From contig NC_054081.1 in the NCBI RefSeq assembly GCF_017562075.2, positions 22,036,366-22,100,365 of the forward strand: a DNA stretch of 64,000 bases. The letters run 5' to 3'. The notes below the pieces were generated by a model. The model saw only the letters and a program-made list of their open reading frames with translations. It was not told the origin of the DNA and did not search any database. Shown one piece after another: positions 23,903-34,141 of this stretch; the first letter of the stretch is position 1; each line of letters opens with the position of its first letter. The position numbers and the translations under genes are program-made. The stretch comes from Anopheles merus. Lineage: Eukaryota > Arthropoda > Insecta > Diptera > Culicidae.

Positions 23903-24960
23903 TTACTCTACTGCCTGTCTCACCTGGCCGTCCTTTCCTTGAATCACTTCCTCGATCAAACCCTTAGGCCAGCAGTTGCGCGGTAAGTTTTCATCCACTA
24001 TTAGAACGAGATCTCCTACACCTAACGGTTTCACCGCTTGGAACCATCTCGTTCGTTTCCGAAGCACCGGCAAATAATCTCGTACCCACGCTTTCCAGAA
24101 CAGATCCGCAATATGCTGTGCTGCTTTCCAGGACGAGTTGACCGCATCGCTGCCGCTGCCGTAAGCCACAGGTGGCTTGCTTCCGTCTGCTGTTCCAAGC
24201 AGGATCTGGTTTGGCGTAAGAGGTTGCTGCGTTGTGTCATCTACCGGAACGTACGTAAGAGGCCGGGAGTTTAGGATCAGCTCGATCTCAGCCAGGGCAG
24301 TCTCGAGCACCCCGTCAGTCGGTCGGCGGGGAAGGTTAAGATGTCCAAGCACCTTCTTCACCGATCGCACCAAACTCTCCCAGCAGCCTCCGAAGTGTGG
24401 TGCTCCCGGTGGATTGAACGTCCACTTCAGTTCCGGACTGCAGAACTCTGTCATGAGTGCCTCGTGGTCCACACCGGCAATCGCGTCCCGTAGCTCTCGT
24501 GCTGTTCCCACGAAGTTCGTCCCGCAAACGCTGATGATCTCGCGGGGAATGCCGCTCCGGGCGATGAATCGGCGAACAGCAGCGATACACGATCCGGTAC
24601 TAAGGGTGTGCGCTACCTCTAGGTGCACCGCTCGAACGGTGAGGCACGTGAAGATGACACCCCATCTTTTTTCGACGCGTCGTCCTACCGCGACAAGGAG
24701 AGGTCCAAAGTAATCCACCCCGGTATAGGTGAACGGTCGCTGTCCCAAGGCCAGTCTGGGATCGGGTAGGTGGCTCATCATCGGCGGGTTGGGTGTTGCT
24801 TCGCGATTTCGGCAGGTAGGACATGCTTTGCGCAGTTACCGGTACGTCCTCAACAAGCAAGGGATCCAGTATCTTCGCCGAAGTTCACTAATCACCGTCA
24901 TATGGTTACAGTGCCTGAAACGTTCGTGAGCGTCTGAGATTACCTGTCGGGCAAAATGAG
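23903..24960 (-). pseudogene. BEL/Pao integrase, fragment
   Basis: Integrase with the BEL/Pao hallmarks: zinc region remnant (HMTVISELRRRYWI ... CPTCRNREA), core TYTGVDYFGPL (first Asp), ISVCGTNFVGT (second Asp replaced: VCGTNF for the usual SDNGTNF), and GGCWESLVRSVKKVL with the Glu, then NSRPLTYVP and LTPNQILLG, and a C-terminal GDLVLIVDENLPRNCWPKG motif. An in-frame stop lies near 24830. RT and everything 5' of it are missing; the element breaks near 24960. The loss of the second catalytic Asp and the stop make it inactive. Confidence 0.85.
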
Positions 24961-26220
24961 TGTATTTTTTGAGTGATTTGAGTAACGCTAGCGAAATACT
25001 GTGTCTCTTCGACCAATGAGTTATACACTCACGCGAGCCCTCCCCCTCCCCACCCGTAACGCACGGTGCGCTCTGCAGTTCTCAAAGTGTTCGTGTTCTT
25101 TCCAGTCATGCTACCAACACTTCCAAAGATATTTGTTTCTTTTCTTTCTCGTTTTCTTTCATGCATTGCCACGATCGCAAATACGCACTTATTCAAACAA
25201 CAAACACAAACACGGTCATTTTTTCTTTCATTAAACACTTTATTGAACCATAAATTACACTTCCACAACACATTTAGAATCCTTCATACTCACGAATGGC
25301 GTCATACTGTAAAGTACCGGCTCGAGCGAGGCTGCGGGAAACTTGTCGACAATCTGCGTTGCCTCTGTTCAGCAAATTCTTACCTGTCGATCCACGCACT
25401 GCATGTGCGCCTGTGCACACTGTTTATTCACTTCACACTTCACCAAAACACACCAGCGCACGAGACTTTGAACGAAATGAGCACCAACGCACAAACACTG
25501 CGCGCGAGACTTAAAACAAAACGCACACAACCATTTCCGGCAAAGCGTCGCGCTGTAATAGTAGCTAAATTGAAATGCGCACAATAGCAATGAACTCGGC
25601 ATTCCCTCACAGGTGTTTCGCCAGTGCACGCCATTGAAAGGCCTGCGTGCTTCTCTGCGTTGAACGTTGTGTGCGCTTGGGAAACTTTGTACGTGCATTG
25701 AGCAAGCGCGCTGGTGTTATTTTCAATGCGCGCACTCGCTTACTCATTGATAGTTTTTATCCATACACTTTTTTCGCTGCTCGACAATGATGTGATTCAT
25801 CGCGTATGAAAGCAGAACGCAGGCAGTGCACATCAGCATCAGCCGTGTCCAAGTTTTTAACCAGTGCGTTCTTGACGGTCCAAGCAAGCAGTTTTTGTAA
25901 TAATGGGTCAAGGTAAACATTGTACCGATTATCAGCGCCATATCATAAAGCGAATGGCGGCTGCTGGCATTAAGCGCAAAACGCTCGAATAAGTGATGGA
26001 ACGATCGCGCACTTTTGTGGCAAACGCGCTTCGGACAGCCAAAACGCGCAAGTTACCCGGACGTCCTAGGAGGCCACGGCGGAGCAAGAGCGTAAGATTG
26101 TTAATGTATCGAAGAAACACTTATCGCGAGGGCGGTGGTCCTGCTAATAACAACAAAAACCTAACCCAAAACATACAAAAAAACACAAATCGATCCGAAA
26201 CGACATACTTTTGACACGAA
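24961..26220. other. No gene recognised
   Basis: 25056-25290 resembles 19381-19640 (shared CACGGTGCGCTCT, AACACAAACACGG and CTTTATTGAA). The rest has moderate GC and many short frames on both strands without motifs. Confidence 0.35.
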
Positions 26221-26267
26221 CACACACACATAGAAACATACAAACAAACACACACACACATGCACAT

Positions 26268-26334
<67 letters not shown>

Positions 26335-26336
26335 AA
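26221..26336. repeat. (CA)n microsatellite
   Basis: Long CA run, purest at 26271-26328. Frames of alternating Cys/Val on the other strand are artefacts. Confidence 0.97.
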
Positions 26337-26339
26337 TAA

Positions 26340-26659
26340 ACGCTTCCGGTCATTAATACCTCGTCAGTCACCCGCGCCATAGACCGCCTAAAGATGCCCT
26401 ACATCGCCGGCCCTGATGGCATCCCGCCAGTGATCCTGAAAAAGTGCACTGCGTCGATTGCTCCGATACTAGTAAAAATCTTCGAGGAATCACTACGTTC
26501 ATGCACCTTTCCTGTCTCCTGGAAGGTCTCATGGTTAACACCAATCCATAAGAAAGGCTGCAAGAATGAGGCTTCTAACTATCGCGGCATTACATCGCTA
26601 GGGGCCATTGCAAAAGTGCTTGAGCTGCTTGTTTATGAACCGTTACTGGCCTCTGCCCG
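26340..26659 (+). pseudogene. Q-like LINE, RT start (left part)
   Basis: Plus-strand RT: SSVTRAIDRLKMPYIAGPDG, PIHKKGCKNEASNYRGITSL, then cut within VYEPLLASAR by the LTR element at 26660. Its 5' side starts directly after the (CA)n tract. It continues at 31321. Confidence 0.82.
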
Positions 26660-26845
26660 TGTTGTGTTTTGTGTTTAATAATTCAGTTCCAGTTTTATTC
26701 ACGTTAAGTTTGGTTACAAGATAGAGCGGGAGTGCGTAAAAAGCGAAGCTTAACCCGAAGGCGCGCCCGAAATTGACAGACGTCAAAAACGCGGTTGGCT
26801 AGGTAGCGCAATAATTTCCAACAGCAGGTTGGACCATACATAACA
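26660..26845 (-). repeat. 3' LTR of the mag-like element
   Basis: TGTTGTGTTTTG at the plus-strand left and ATACATAACA at the right; 186 bp. It carries GGTTGGCTAGG where the other LTR has GGTTGGCCAGG. Confidence 0.93.
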
Positions 26846-26859
26846 TTTCCTCCCTTCTT
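26846..26859 (-). promoter_or_regulatory. Polypurine tract of the mag-like element
   Basis: AAGAAGGGAGGAAA on the minus strand, adjacent to the 3' LTR. Confidence 0.8.
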
Positions 26860-26868
26860 AAAGAGGAA

Positions 26869-29496
26869 CTACGGCGAGTACCTCAGAGGTGGGCGGCGTG
26901 CCCTGTCGCTGCGACGTAGTACTGGTGGAGTGTTTCTAGCAATTGGTTCGGGGCTGCTAATCGGTGTTGCGTACTCTGTACTGGATGACTCGGTTCCATC
27001 GGAGGACATGTCTGGGGAATCTACTCCGCTGGATCGTAGTTGTGTCGGTTGGGTGTCGCCGTAGTAGTGCCTGTGTTGATTTTCTCTACCTGTTCGGGTT
27101 CTCTCCGGTTTGTTCGTTACTTTGGTGGACTGATTGTTGCTCAGGAAAGATCTGATCTGGTCTACATGTCGCTTCAGATGTTTTCCTTGATATAAAACAT
27201 CGTAATGTAGGTCTCCTAAGCGAGCATGCACCGTTGCCGGTATCCATTTATCCATTTGCGAGTTACCAGATAAGCAATAGATTTGTTGTCCCGGCAAGAA
27301 AGAGCGATAATTTGCTTTGAATTCCATATGTTGCTTTTCAGTGAGTCTAGCGTGTGTGTTTTGCGGTCGAACTAGATCTAAGCGTGTTCTGATGTTTCGA
27401 CCTAGGAACAGATTCGCTGGTGATTCTCCTGTTTCGTTATGAGGTGCTTTGCGATATTGTTGTAAGAAGAGATTGAGGTTTGCCTGTAGGTTATGGCTTG
27501 ATGTTCCCATCGCTTTCAATGCACGCTTCACTGTCTGGACGTAGCGTTCAGCTTGTCCATTCGTCGCCGGGTGGTACGGTGCGGATAGTTTATGGAATTT
27601 TACACCACTTCTTTGAAGGAACGATTTAAACTCGGCGGATGTAAATTGGGTTCCGTTATCCGACACTACTGTTACTGGCGCACCATACGTAGCAAACAGT
27701 CCATCTAGCAGATCAATGGTGGCGGCAGATGTTGTGGAGTGCGTTATTTTTACTTCGACCCACTTGCTGTACGCGTCCACCACCAGCAATAACATCGCTC
27801 CTGATACGGGTCCAGCGTAGTCGATGTGTATTCTCTCCCAAGGGTTGGATGGGTACTCCCAATGGTGACTACTGAACTTCGGTGGTGCTGTCGCTTGTTG
27901 TGCGCATTGTACACACGATTTGGCGGTTCGCTCGATTTCCATATCTATCCCTGGCCAGTAGACATAGGAACGTGCCATCGATTTCATTTTTACGATACCA
28001 ATGTGCCCAGTATGTAGGTCGTTCAGGATCGCTGGGCGGAGGATTGTTGGGATAACCACCCGGTGTTCAAATAGCAGGCAGCCAGCTACCAATGTATACT
28101 TTGCTTCTGGTGCTTTGTATCCAGCGTGTGCAAGACTTCGGCCCATTTCGAGCTCCTGTAAGATTTTCCCGAGGTTAGGATCTTTGCGTGTCTCGTGCGC
28201 GATGTGTTCTGCTCGTACTGGTAGCTGTTGGATCTGGTGCAAGACAAAGCTCTCAAACTTGTCTTGGGCATTTCCTCCCTCATGAAGAGAAAGGCAATTG
28301 ACATCAGATAGCGTAGATGTACTTGGGATACGGGAACAATAGTCGGCATTGGTATTTTGGTTTGTTGGTCTGTATTCAATTGTAAAATTGAAGTGTGACA
28401 AATAGTCGGCATAATTCGCCATCCGACTGATGCATAGGGTTGGTAATGATTTTTCCGGATGAAAAATTTGAGTCAGCGGTTTATGGTCTGTGATCAGTAT
28501 GAACTTGCGTGCGTACAAGTAGTGAAAGAATTTCTTAATGGCCCACACGATTGCCAAAGCTTCTTTATCAATGACCGGATAGCGTTGCTCGGTTGATGAC
28601 AAACTGCAGCTAGCGTAGGCGATTGGACGTTCTGTTCCGTTACTCAGACGGTGAGAAAGAACTGCACCTAAGCCGGTTTTGCTCGCATCTGTAGCTAGAA
28701 TTAGCGGTAAGGTTGGGTCGTATTGCATGAGGACCTGTGGTGATATTAATGTTTCTTTCACGTCTTGGTATGATTCGTCTGCTTCTGGTGACCATTCAAA
28801 ATTGCTTGTTTGTAACATGTCACGCAGGACTTTCGTTCTCGCAGAGAGATTCGGAATGAATGCCGAATAATAGGTTGCTTTGCCTAAAAAAAGTTGCAAC
28901 TCTTCTGGTGTTGATGGTCTTGGTGCATCTCGTATGGCTTCAACATGTTTTGAGGACTTGTGCAAACCTTCTTGGTCGATGCAGTGTCCCAAACACTCAA
29001 GGGATCGTACCGCAAACACGCATTTTGATCGATTTAGTTTTAGACCACTCTGTTGCAATCGACTTAATGTGGAATCGAGGGCTACTAGCAGTGCTTCGAA
29101 ATCGGCAGCGAAAACAATAATGTCATCATAAAAACTCACTACGTTGGTTAAGCCGTGTAGTACTGTTTCCATTCGGCGCTGCCAAATAGCAGGGATATTT
29201 GCCGCGCCATACACAGCTCGTGTCGGACGTATGAGTCCATGCGTGGTGGTATTCAGGGTGAGGATTTTACGAAACTCTTCATCGATTGTCAAGTGCGTGT
29301 ACGCATCGGTTATGTCTAAGTGGCAGAAAAATGTGGCTCCCTTCATACGGTTGAAAATGGTTTCCACTCTGGGTATAGGATGTTCGTCAATAATCATTCT
29401 TGGGTTTACTGTGGGCTTATAGTTGCCAGTAATTCGGATATTACCATTTTTCTTAGCCACAACGTAGGTCGGCGAAGCCCACTCGGAAAATTCCAC
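26869..29496 (-). CDS. Pol: RT, RNase H and integrase of the mag-like element
   Basis: Uninterrupted 875-codon frame. RT: FSEWASPTYVVAKKNG at the start, catalytic VVSFYDDIIVFA (about residues 118-129). RNase H: LATDASKTGLGAVLS and LITDHKPLTQIF. Integrase: zinc region LHTGHIGIVK ... CVQCAQQ, then HIDYAGP (Asp), VVSDNGTQF (Asp), NGQAERYVQTV (Glu), so the DDE triad is complete. The C-terminal tail is basic (RRSDRARRPPLRYS). The frame start is not a natural start codon for translation: the protein must be made by continuation from the gag-protease frame, which overlaps it by 91 bases in another frame. Confidence 0.9.
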   Translation of the reverse strand: MEFSEWASPTYVVAKKNGNIRITGNYKPTVNPRMIIDEHPIPRVETIFNRMKGATFFCHLDITDAYTHLTIDEEFRKILTLNTTTHGLIRPTRAVYGAANIPAIWQRRMETVLHGLTNVVSFYDDIIVFAADFEALLVALDSTLSRLQQSGLKLNRSKCVFAVRSLECLGHCIDQEGLHKSSKHVEAIRDAPRPSTPEELQLFLGKATYYSAFIPNLSARTKVLRDMLQTSNFEWSPEADESYQDVKETLISPQVLMQYDPTLPLILATDASKTGLGAVLSHRLSNGTERPIAYASCSLSSTEQRYPVIDKEALAIVWAIKKFFHYLYARKFILITDHKPLTQIFHPEKSLPTLCISRMANYADYLSHFNFTIEYRPTNQNTNADYCSRIPSTSTLSDVNCLSLHEGGNAQDKFESFVLHQIQQLPVRAEHIAHETRKDPNLGKILQELEMGRSLAHAGYKAPEAKYTLVAGCLLFEHRVVIPTILRPAILNDLHTGHIGIVKMKSMARSYVYWPGIDMEIERTAKSCVQCAQQATAPPKFSSHHWEYPSNPWERIHIDYAGPVSGAMLLLVVDAYSKWVEVKITHSTTSAATIDLLDGLFATYGAPVTVVSDNGTQFTSAEFKSFLQRSGVKFHKLSAPYHPATNGQAERYVQTVKRALKAMGTSSHNLQANLNLFLQQYRKAPHNETGESPANLFLGRNIRTRLDLVRPQNTHARLTEKQHMEFKANYRSFLPGQQIYCLSGNSQMDKWIPATVHARLGDLHYDVLYQGKHLKRHVDQIRSFLSNNQSTKVTNKPERTRTGRENQHRHYYGDTQPTQLRSSGVDSPDMSSDGTESSSTEYATPISSPEPIARNTPPVLRRSDRARRPPLRYSP

Positions 29497-31103
29497 CTTT
29501 TCGTAAAACCCTGATTTGAGTTTTTTTCGATTTCTGCTGCGTACTTATCGCGTAACGCCAATGGCACATCTCGGGCTTTAGCAAAAATTGGCGTTGCATC
29601 AGGTTTGAGATGCACTGATGCTGGTGGTCCGGTCAATTTACCTGGAACGTCGCTAAACACGGAACGGAAACTGTCGAGCAACGAATTCAACTGGGTTTCG
29701 TGTTCTATCGTGAGCTTCGAGCTAGTAACAGCGTTGACATGTGTGTTTGGAGCTATCATTTTGCCAAGGTCTATCTGATCAACGAATTGGGCGATCCACT
29801 CACGACCGAAGAGGGCGTCTGTTTGTCCCGCTACTATGTACAGGTTTAACCGACGGGTTACCGTTCCAACAGACACGTTTACGGGCAATCGGCCCAGACA
29901 ATGGATGCGGTGACCGGTGTAGTTGGTAAACTGCCTATCTGTAGGAAGAAAAGAATAGTTTGTTTTTAGTGACCGTAACGTGGTCTCCCCCATAATCCCA
30001 CACGGTGCTCCCGTGTCGAGTTCCATGCTGTTGCGTTTTCCATCAATTTTTATATCGATCATCAATTTGGCGGCGGGAGCTGAGTTGCGTATCGTATTAA
30101 TGGATTGTACGGGATCGATGTTGAAATCCGCAACCTGATCAATATTCGATCGTTCGCGTGGTGTGTTTCCTGCTCGGCAAACCTGCGAAATGTGACCTTT
30201 TTTATTACATGTATGGCATAGGGCGTTGCGAAAGCGGCAAAGGCTTCTTGGATGCGGCCCACCACAGCCGTTGCAGGGCGTAGCTGCAGTGTTGTTGCTT
30301 TGTTCGTGTGTCCATCTGGAATGTGAAGCGAACGTTTTGGTAGGAGGTTCTGCTCGACGGAATGGTTGTTGCTTTTTAGTCTGAGGGTTTTCATAACCCA
30401 ACTTATTGGTAGCTTCTGCTGACGCCGACGGTGTCGACGTGGAGATATCATGAACTGTATTCCGTGTGGCTTCGAGCGTTAATGCGATATCAAAAGCTTC
30501 TTTAAACGTGCTGGGGTTTTTTGCGATGATTTCGTCACAAATGTCGCGTGCTTCCATGCCGTGGAGCATTTGTTCAATCAACATTCTGTCGAGAAAATCG
30601 TCATACTCACAGTAGGCAGCCCCTTGTTTGAGTCGCAGAACAAATTGTGAAATCGTTTCGCCCCTTTGTTGCAAAATGTTACGGAATTTGACACTCTCAA
30701 CAAACTTGTTCTTCTTCTGGTCGAAGTGGTTCTCGAGTGTTTTTCGAAGCTCTTCGTAGGGAATTTCCTCTGGCCGCTTTGGGGTGACGAGAAATTTAAG
30801 AGCATTGTTTAATTCTGTTCCCATGTGCACGCGCGCATATTCCGCGTATTTATCGGTGGGGATATTGCTCAGTTTTAGCGCCCACTCCAGTCTGTTAAAA
30901 TAGTCTTCGACTGTTGATTCATCCGACGCATGAAAAGCCGGGTGCGAGAATGTTGGCACTTTTGGTTGGGGAGCAGCGTCGTCTCTATTCACCTGCGCGT
31001 TGGGTGTACCTATTGCCGATTTTATCGCTTGGGCGATCATTGTTGAAAGCTGTGTCATAGATTCGTGATCAAGCTGAGCCATTGTGTTTTCAATCCGTTT
31101 CAC
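29406..31103 (-). CDS. Gag-protease frame of the mag-like element
   Basis: 565-codon frame starting at 31103, 9 bases after the primer site. Capsid-like region (FHASDESTVEDYFNRLEWAL, FVLRLKQGAAYCEYDDFLD), two zinc knuckles (CNGCGGPHPRSLC and canonical CHTCNKKGHISQVC), then aspartic protease with ELDTGAPCGIMG. The frame runs on into the start of RT (ALRDKYAAEIEK) and leaves the RT frame at an A-run at 29521-29527. The last 30 or so residues are therefore out of the homologous frame. Start ATG supported by position. Confidence 0.88.
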   Translation of the reverse strand: MKRIENTMAQLDHESMTQLSTMIAQAIKSAIGTPNAQVNRDDAAPQPKVPTFSHPAFHASDESTVEDYFNRLEWALKLSNIPTDKYAEYARVHMGTELNNALKFLVTPKRPEEIPYEELRKTLENHFDQKKNKFVESVKFRNILQQRGETISQFVLRLKQGAAYCEYDDFLDRMLIEQMLHGMEARDICDEIIAKNPSTFKEAFDIALTLEATRNTVHDISTSTPSASAEATNKLGYENPQTKKQQPFRRAEPPTKTFASHSRWTHEQSNNTAATPCNGCGGPHPRSLCRFRNALCHTCNKKGHISQVCRAGNTPRERSNIDQVADFNIDPVQSINTIRNSAPAAKLMIDIKIDGKRNSMELDTGAPCGIMGETTLRSLKTNYSFLPTDRQFTNYTGHRIHCLGRLPVNVSVGTVTRRLNLYIVAGQTDALFGREWIAQFVDQIDLGKMIAPNTHVNAVTSSKLTIEHETQLNSLLDSFRSVFSDVPGKLTGPPASVHLKPDATPIFAKARDVPLALRDKYAAEIEKNSNQGFTKRWNFPSGLRRPTLWLRKMVISELLATISPQ

Positions 31104-31111
31104 TTTGCGAG

Positions 31112-31131
31112 GAATCCCACTTCTGACACCA
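31112..31131 (-). promoter_or_regulatory. Primer binding site, tRNA-Leu type
   Basis: TGGTGTCAGAAGTGGGAT on the minus strand, 3 bases inside the 5' LTR. It is complementary to the 3' end of insect tRNA-Leu (…ATCCCACTTCTGACA plus CCA) as I remember that tRNA. Confidence 0.75.
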
Positions 31132-31134
31132 AAA

Positions 31135-31320
31135 TGTTGTGTTTTGTGTTTAATAATTCAGTTCCAGTTTTATTCACGTTAAGTTTGGTTACAAGATAGA
31201 GCGGGAGTGCGTAAAAAGCGAAGCTTAACCCGAAGGCGCGCCCGAAATTGACAGACGTCAAAAACGCGGTTGGCCAGGTAGCGCAATAATTTCCAACAGC
31301 AGGTTGGACCATACATAACA
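31135..31320 (-). repeat. 5' LTR of the mag-like element
   Basis: Same 186-bp sequence as 26660-26845 with one visible difference; followed by the target duplication GCCCG at 31321. Confidence 0.93.
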
Positions 31321-32529
31321 GCCCGCAATTACATCAGCCCGAATCAGCACTGATTTGTCCCTAACAGATCAACAACCACAAACCTTATGCAATTCGTCAG
31401 TAGCTGCCATAAATCCAGATATGCAGATGTCATTTACACCGATTTAAAAGCTGCCTTCGATAGGATATCTCACGTCATATTACTAGCAAAACTCGACAGA
31501 CTAGGCCTCCCAGATCCCCTAGTTGCTTGGCTGAGATCATACCTAATGGGCCGCACTTATTCCGTTAGGATGGGTCCCCATTTATCTAGATCCCTCCGTG
31601 CTTCTTCTGGCGTCCCTCAAGGCAGCAATCTGGAACCTTTACTATTTGTCCTTTATATAAATGATGTCTCTACGATCCTTCCTGCAGATAATCACCTGCT
31701 CTATGCGGACGACACCAAAATCTTTCGGCAAATCCAGGGACCAGACGACCATCGCATACTCCAGGCTTCACTAGAAGAATTCGATAACTGGTGCACGCGA
31801 AACTCCTTAACCATTTGTGTTGATAAGTGTGTTACCATCACCATCAGCCGTTCGCGCTCTCCAGTGCATTTCGAATACACGCTAAACGGGCAAATTTTGC
31901 AGAGAGCCGATTGTGTCAAGGACTTGGGTGTTTTCGTCGACGCGAGACTCACGTTTTAGCAACACCTTGATCACGTTGTGACAAGATGCAGTCAATTGTT
32001 AGGTTTAGTCGTTAACATGACTCGCGAGCTCTCTGACCCAATCTGCACCAAAACTCTTTATTGTGCTCTTCTCCGATCAGTGCTGGAGTATGGCAGCGTT
32101 GTGTGGTGGCCCTCCTCTGATTGGGGGGTTGCGCGCTTGGAATCCATCCAGCGTAGGGCTACCCGTTTCGCGCTCCGTTCGTGGGGCAGCAACAACGACT
32201 ACACAACAAGGTGTTTGTTGCTCGGATTACCCCAACTCGACGACCGAATACGAAATGCTAGGCTGGCTTTTATCGTTGGGCTTATCAATGGTAGCATCGA
32301 TTGTCCGGTTTTGCTCTCGTCGATACAGCTGTACATGCCTGCAAGAACTCTCCGCCTTCGGGCGATGCTGGCCATCCCAGAGACAAGGACCGCCTTCGCC
32401 TCCCGAGACCCGTTTTTGCGTATATGTCTTGCTCTGAATGCGGAATCTGATGCGTATGAGCCCGGCATGACGATGGCAAATGTGTTGAGTCGCATTAATT
32501 TACTTCTCGCCTCTCGCCAGAATCATTAG
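31321..32529 (+). pseudogene. Q-like LINE, RT and C-terminus (right part)
   Basis: Continues the LINE cut at 26660: ARNYISPNQH, stop in place of Gly (TGA near 31351), FVPNRSTTTNL, VIYTDLKAAFDRISH, SGVPQGSNLEPLLF, HLLYADDTKIF (catalytic YADD), WCTRNSLTICVDKC, DLGVFVDARLTF, a TAG near 31957, then ELSDPICTKTLYCALLRS, LEYGSVVWWPSS, ESIQRRATRF and the terminal GSIDCPVLLSSIQLYMPAR region ending at 32529. Two nonsense codons, otherwise well kept, so it is moderately old. A close relative of its 3' end is at 60.3-60.6 kb. Confidence 0.87.
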
Positions 32530-32719
32530 CGTCCTTGTTATTGTTGTTATTAATGTGTTATTGTAAAGCGTGTGACTATTTATGTTATATTCCTATTGTA
32601 CCCTTACATATATCGAAAGGGCTTATGAGGTCCGTCGATCATTTAATAAATATACAAATATACAAACACAAACCACACATAAACCTGTCCCAACGGGTGC
32701 ATGGTGCGTTGAAAAAAAA

Positions 32720-34141
32720 GGCCCTATCATTTTGTCCGATACTGTACCAGTCTCGGGGATGTCGTTCAGCCGCTTCAGCTTCCGTCAAGCGACGTATGTA
32801 GCCTTTCTTCTCGTAATTCCGTATCATCTCTCGTACCGCTACATCCAGTACAGGATCCTTCTGCATACGTCGTGTCAGACAGTGATAGCGTCTCAAAGCC
32901 ATCGCTTTGCTACAGGGCAGTCGAATATTTTCCGCTTTCCACAGCAGTCCCGATTCATATTGATCACCAACCAACACCGTTTCCTTTTCTAGAATCGCCA
33001 TCGCCTTGTCGTCTTCTTTCGAGCGCCACACGTGGGTTGGTTTTTCAACAGCAATGCTGTCCAGGGCGAACATCTTCTTCACCTCGGTGTTCAACAGCTC
33101 CGCACTCACTGCGTCGCACAGGCACACGTGGAAACTATTATACACTGCTCCGGGCACGTTCTCCGCTATCGGACACGGACCGTAAATAATCCATCCCAAA
33201 TGCGTTTTCAAGGCGACTGGCTCGTGTTTGCTCCTCTCAGCCGTCTTCAATGATCTGGTCACACGACAATTGTCGACACCAATGATTATACGAGGCTGCA
33301 CGTTGCTGTAAGAGTCGATCGGCAGCCCTCTCAGGTGCGAATACTGGTCAGCCAACTGAGATACCGCCACCGTTTGCGTAGGTAATCCCAACATTTTTAC
33401 CGCTCTTGCGTTGATCAGGTCGTACTTATGGGTCCCGTTTCTTCCAGATACTTCGAGGTTAAGGCGCACGGAACAGTTCTCTTGACGCGTCACTCCGCCG
33501 GTCCACTGGATACAAAGCGGCACAGGTGTGCCCGTTAGCCCCAGTTCCTCTACCAAGGAGATGTCGATGAACGTCGAAGTGCAACCATCGTCCATAAAGG
33601 CAAATGTTTCGACCACACCGCGCGGTCCATACGCCTTGATCGGCACGTATTTTAAAAGAGCGCGATCCACGGTTCCTGAATGCGTGTGGCACGAACCAAT
33701 CTCTGTAGCGGGTTCTTCATCTGGCGCTGCGATGTGCAACAGGACGTGATGCATGCCGTTGCATCCGTTTACGCCACACGCTGTTACAATCGAGCAGCCG
33801 GTCCTATGCCTGCCGAGACACTTCTTGCATAGACCTTTTTCCTTCACGTGGCTCCTTCGAGCTGCTACTGAAAAGTGCAGAAACCGTTTGCATTGCGAAA
33901 GTGAGCTGCACGTACCTTTACACAGTTGACATTGTGGCGACGCTGTTTTGGTGGTGGCCGCAGCAACCGGTAGAGGCTCCGAAGACCGAGACGTGTGCAC
34001 GTTCCAGTATGTTGTTCGAGGGGGCTGATTTCCTGATCGGCCAGCCCGAACAGGCAGACGCGGTTGCTGAGAATTCTGCTCACGCTTGCTGGGTTCTTCC
34101 TTACGCTCGTTCGTAACACGACGCAGTGGCCACACTGACAT
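32720..34141 (-). pseudogene. BEL/Pao zinc knuckle, protease and start of RT
   Basis: Zinc/cysteine region (CQLCKGTCSSLSQCKRF, KKCLGRHRTGC), then the BEL-type aspartic protease around FAFMDDGCTSTFIDISLVEE, the RPRIIIGVDN-type and HLGWIIYGPC motifs, and the linker to RT (MAILEKETVL, GLLWKAENIRLP, YLEKKGYI-like YEKKGYIRRL). The homology stops near 32715 beside the LINE 3' region, so RT core, RNase H and integrase are absent. The gag part is upstream at 34101-35494 in other frames. Confidence 0.82.

Larger units (their letters stand above)
26660..31320 (-). mobile_element. Ty3/gypsy element, mag-like, nearly complete and young
   Basis: Full-length LTR retrotransposon on the minus strand: two 186-bp LTRs that by eye differ at one base, a tRNA-Leu-type primer site, two long frames (gag-protease and RT-RNase H-integrase), and a polypurine tract. 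The 5-bp target duplication GCCCG (26655-26659 and 31321-31325) lies exactly at the break in the host LINE. The mag-type assignment rests on the overall domain layout, the FYDD RT motif and the tRNA-Leu primer site (as I recall for SURL, a mag-lineage element). Only one frame disruption separates it from an intact element. Confidence 0.9.

Noticed and set aside
26121..26380. Cys/Val frames near 26.2 kb
   Set aside because: By-product of (CA)n.
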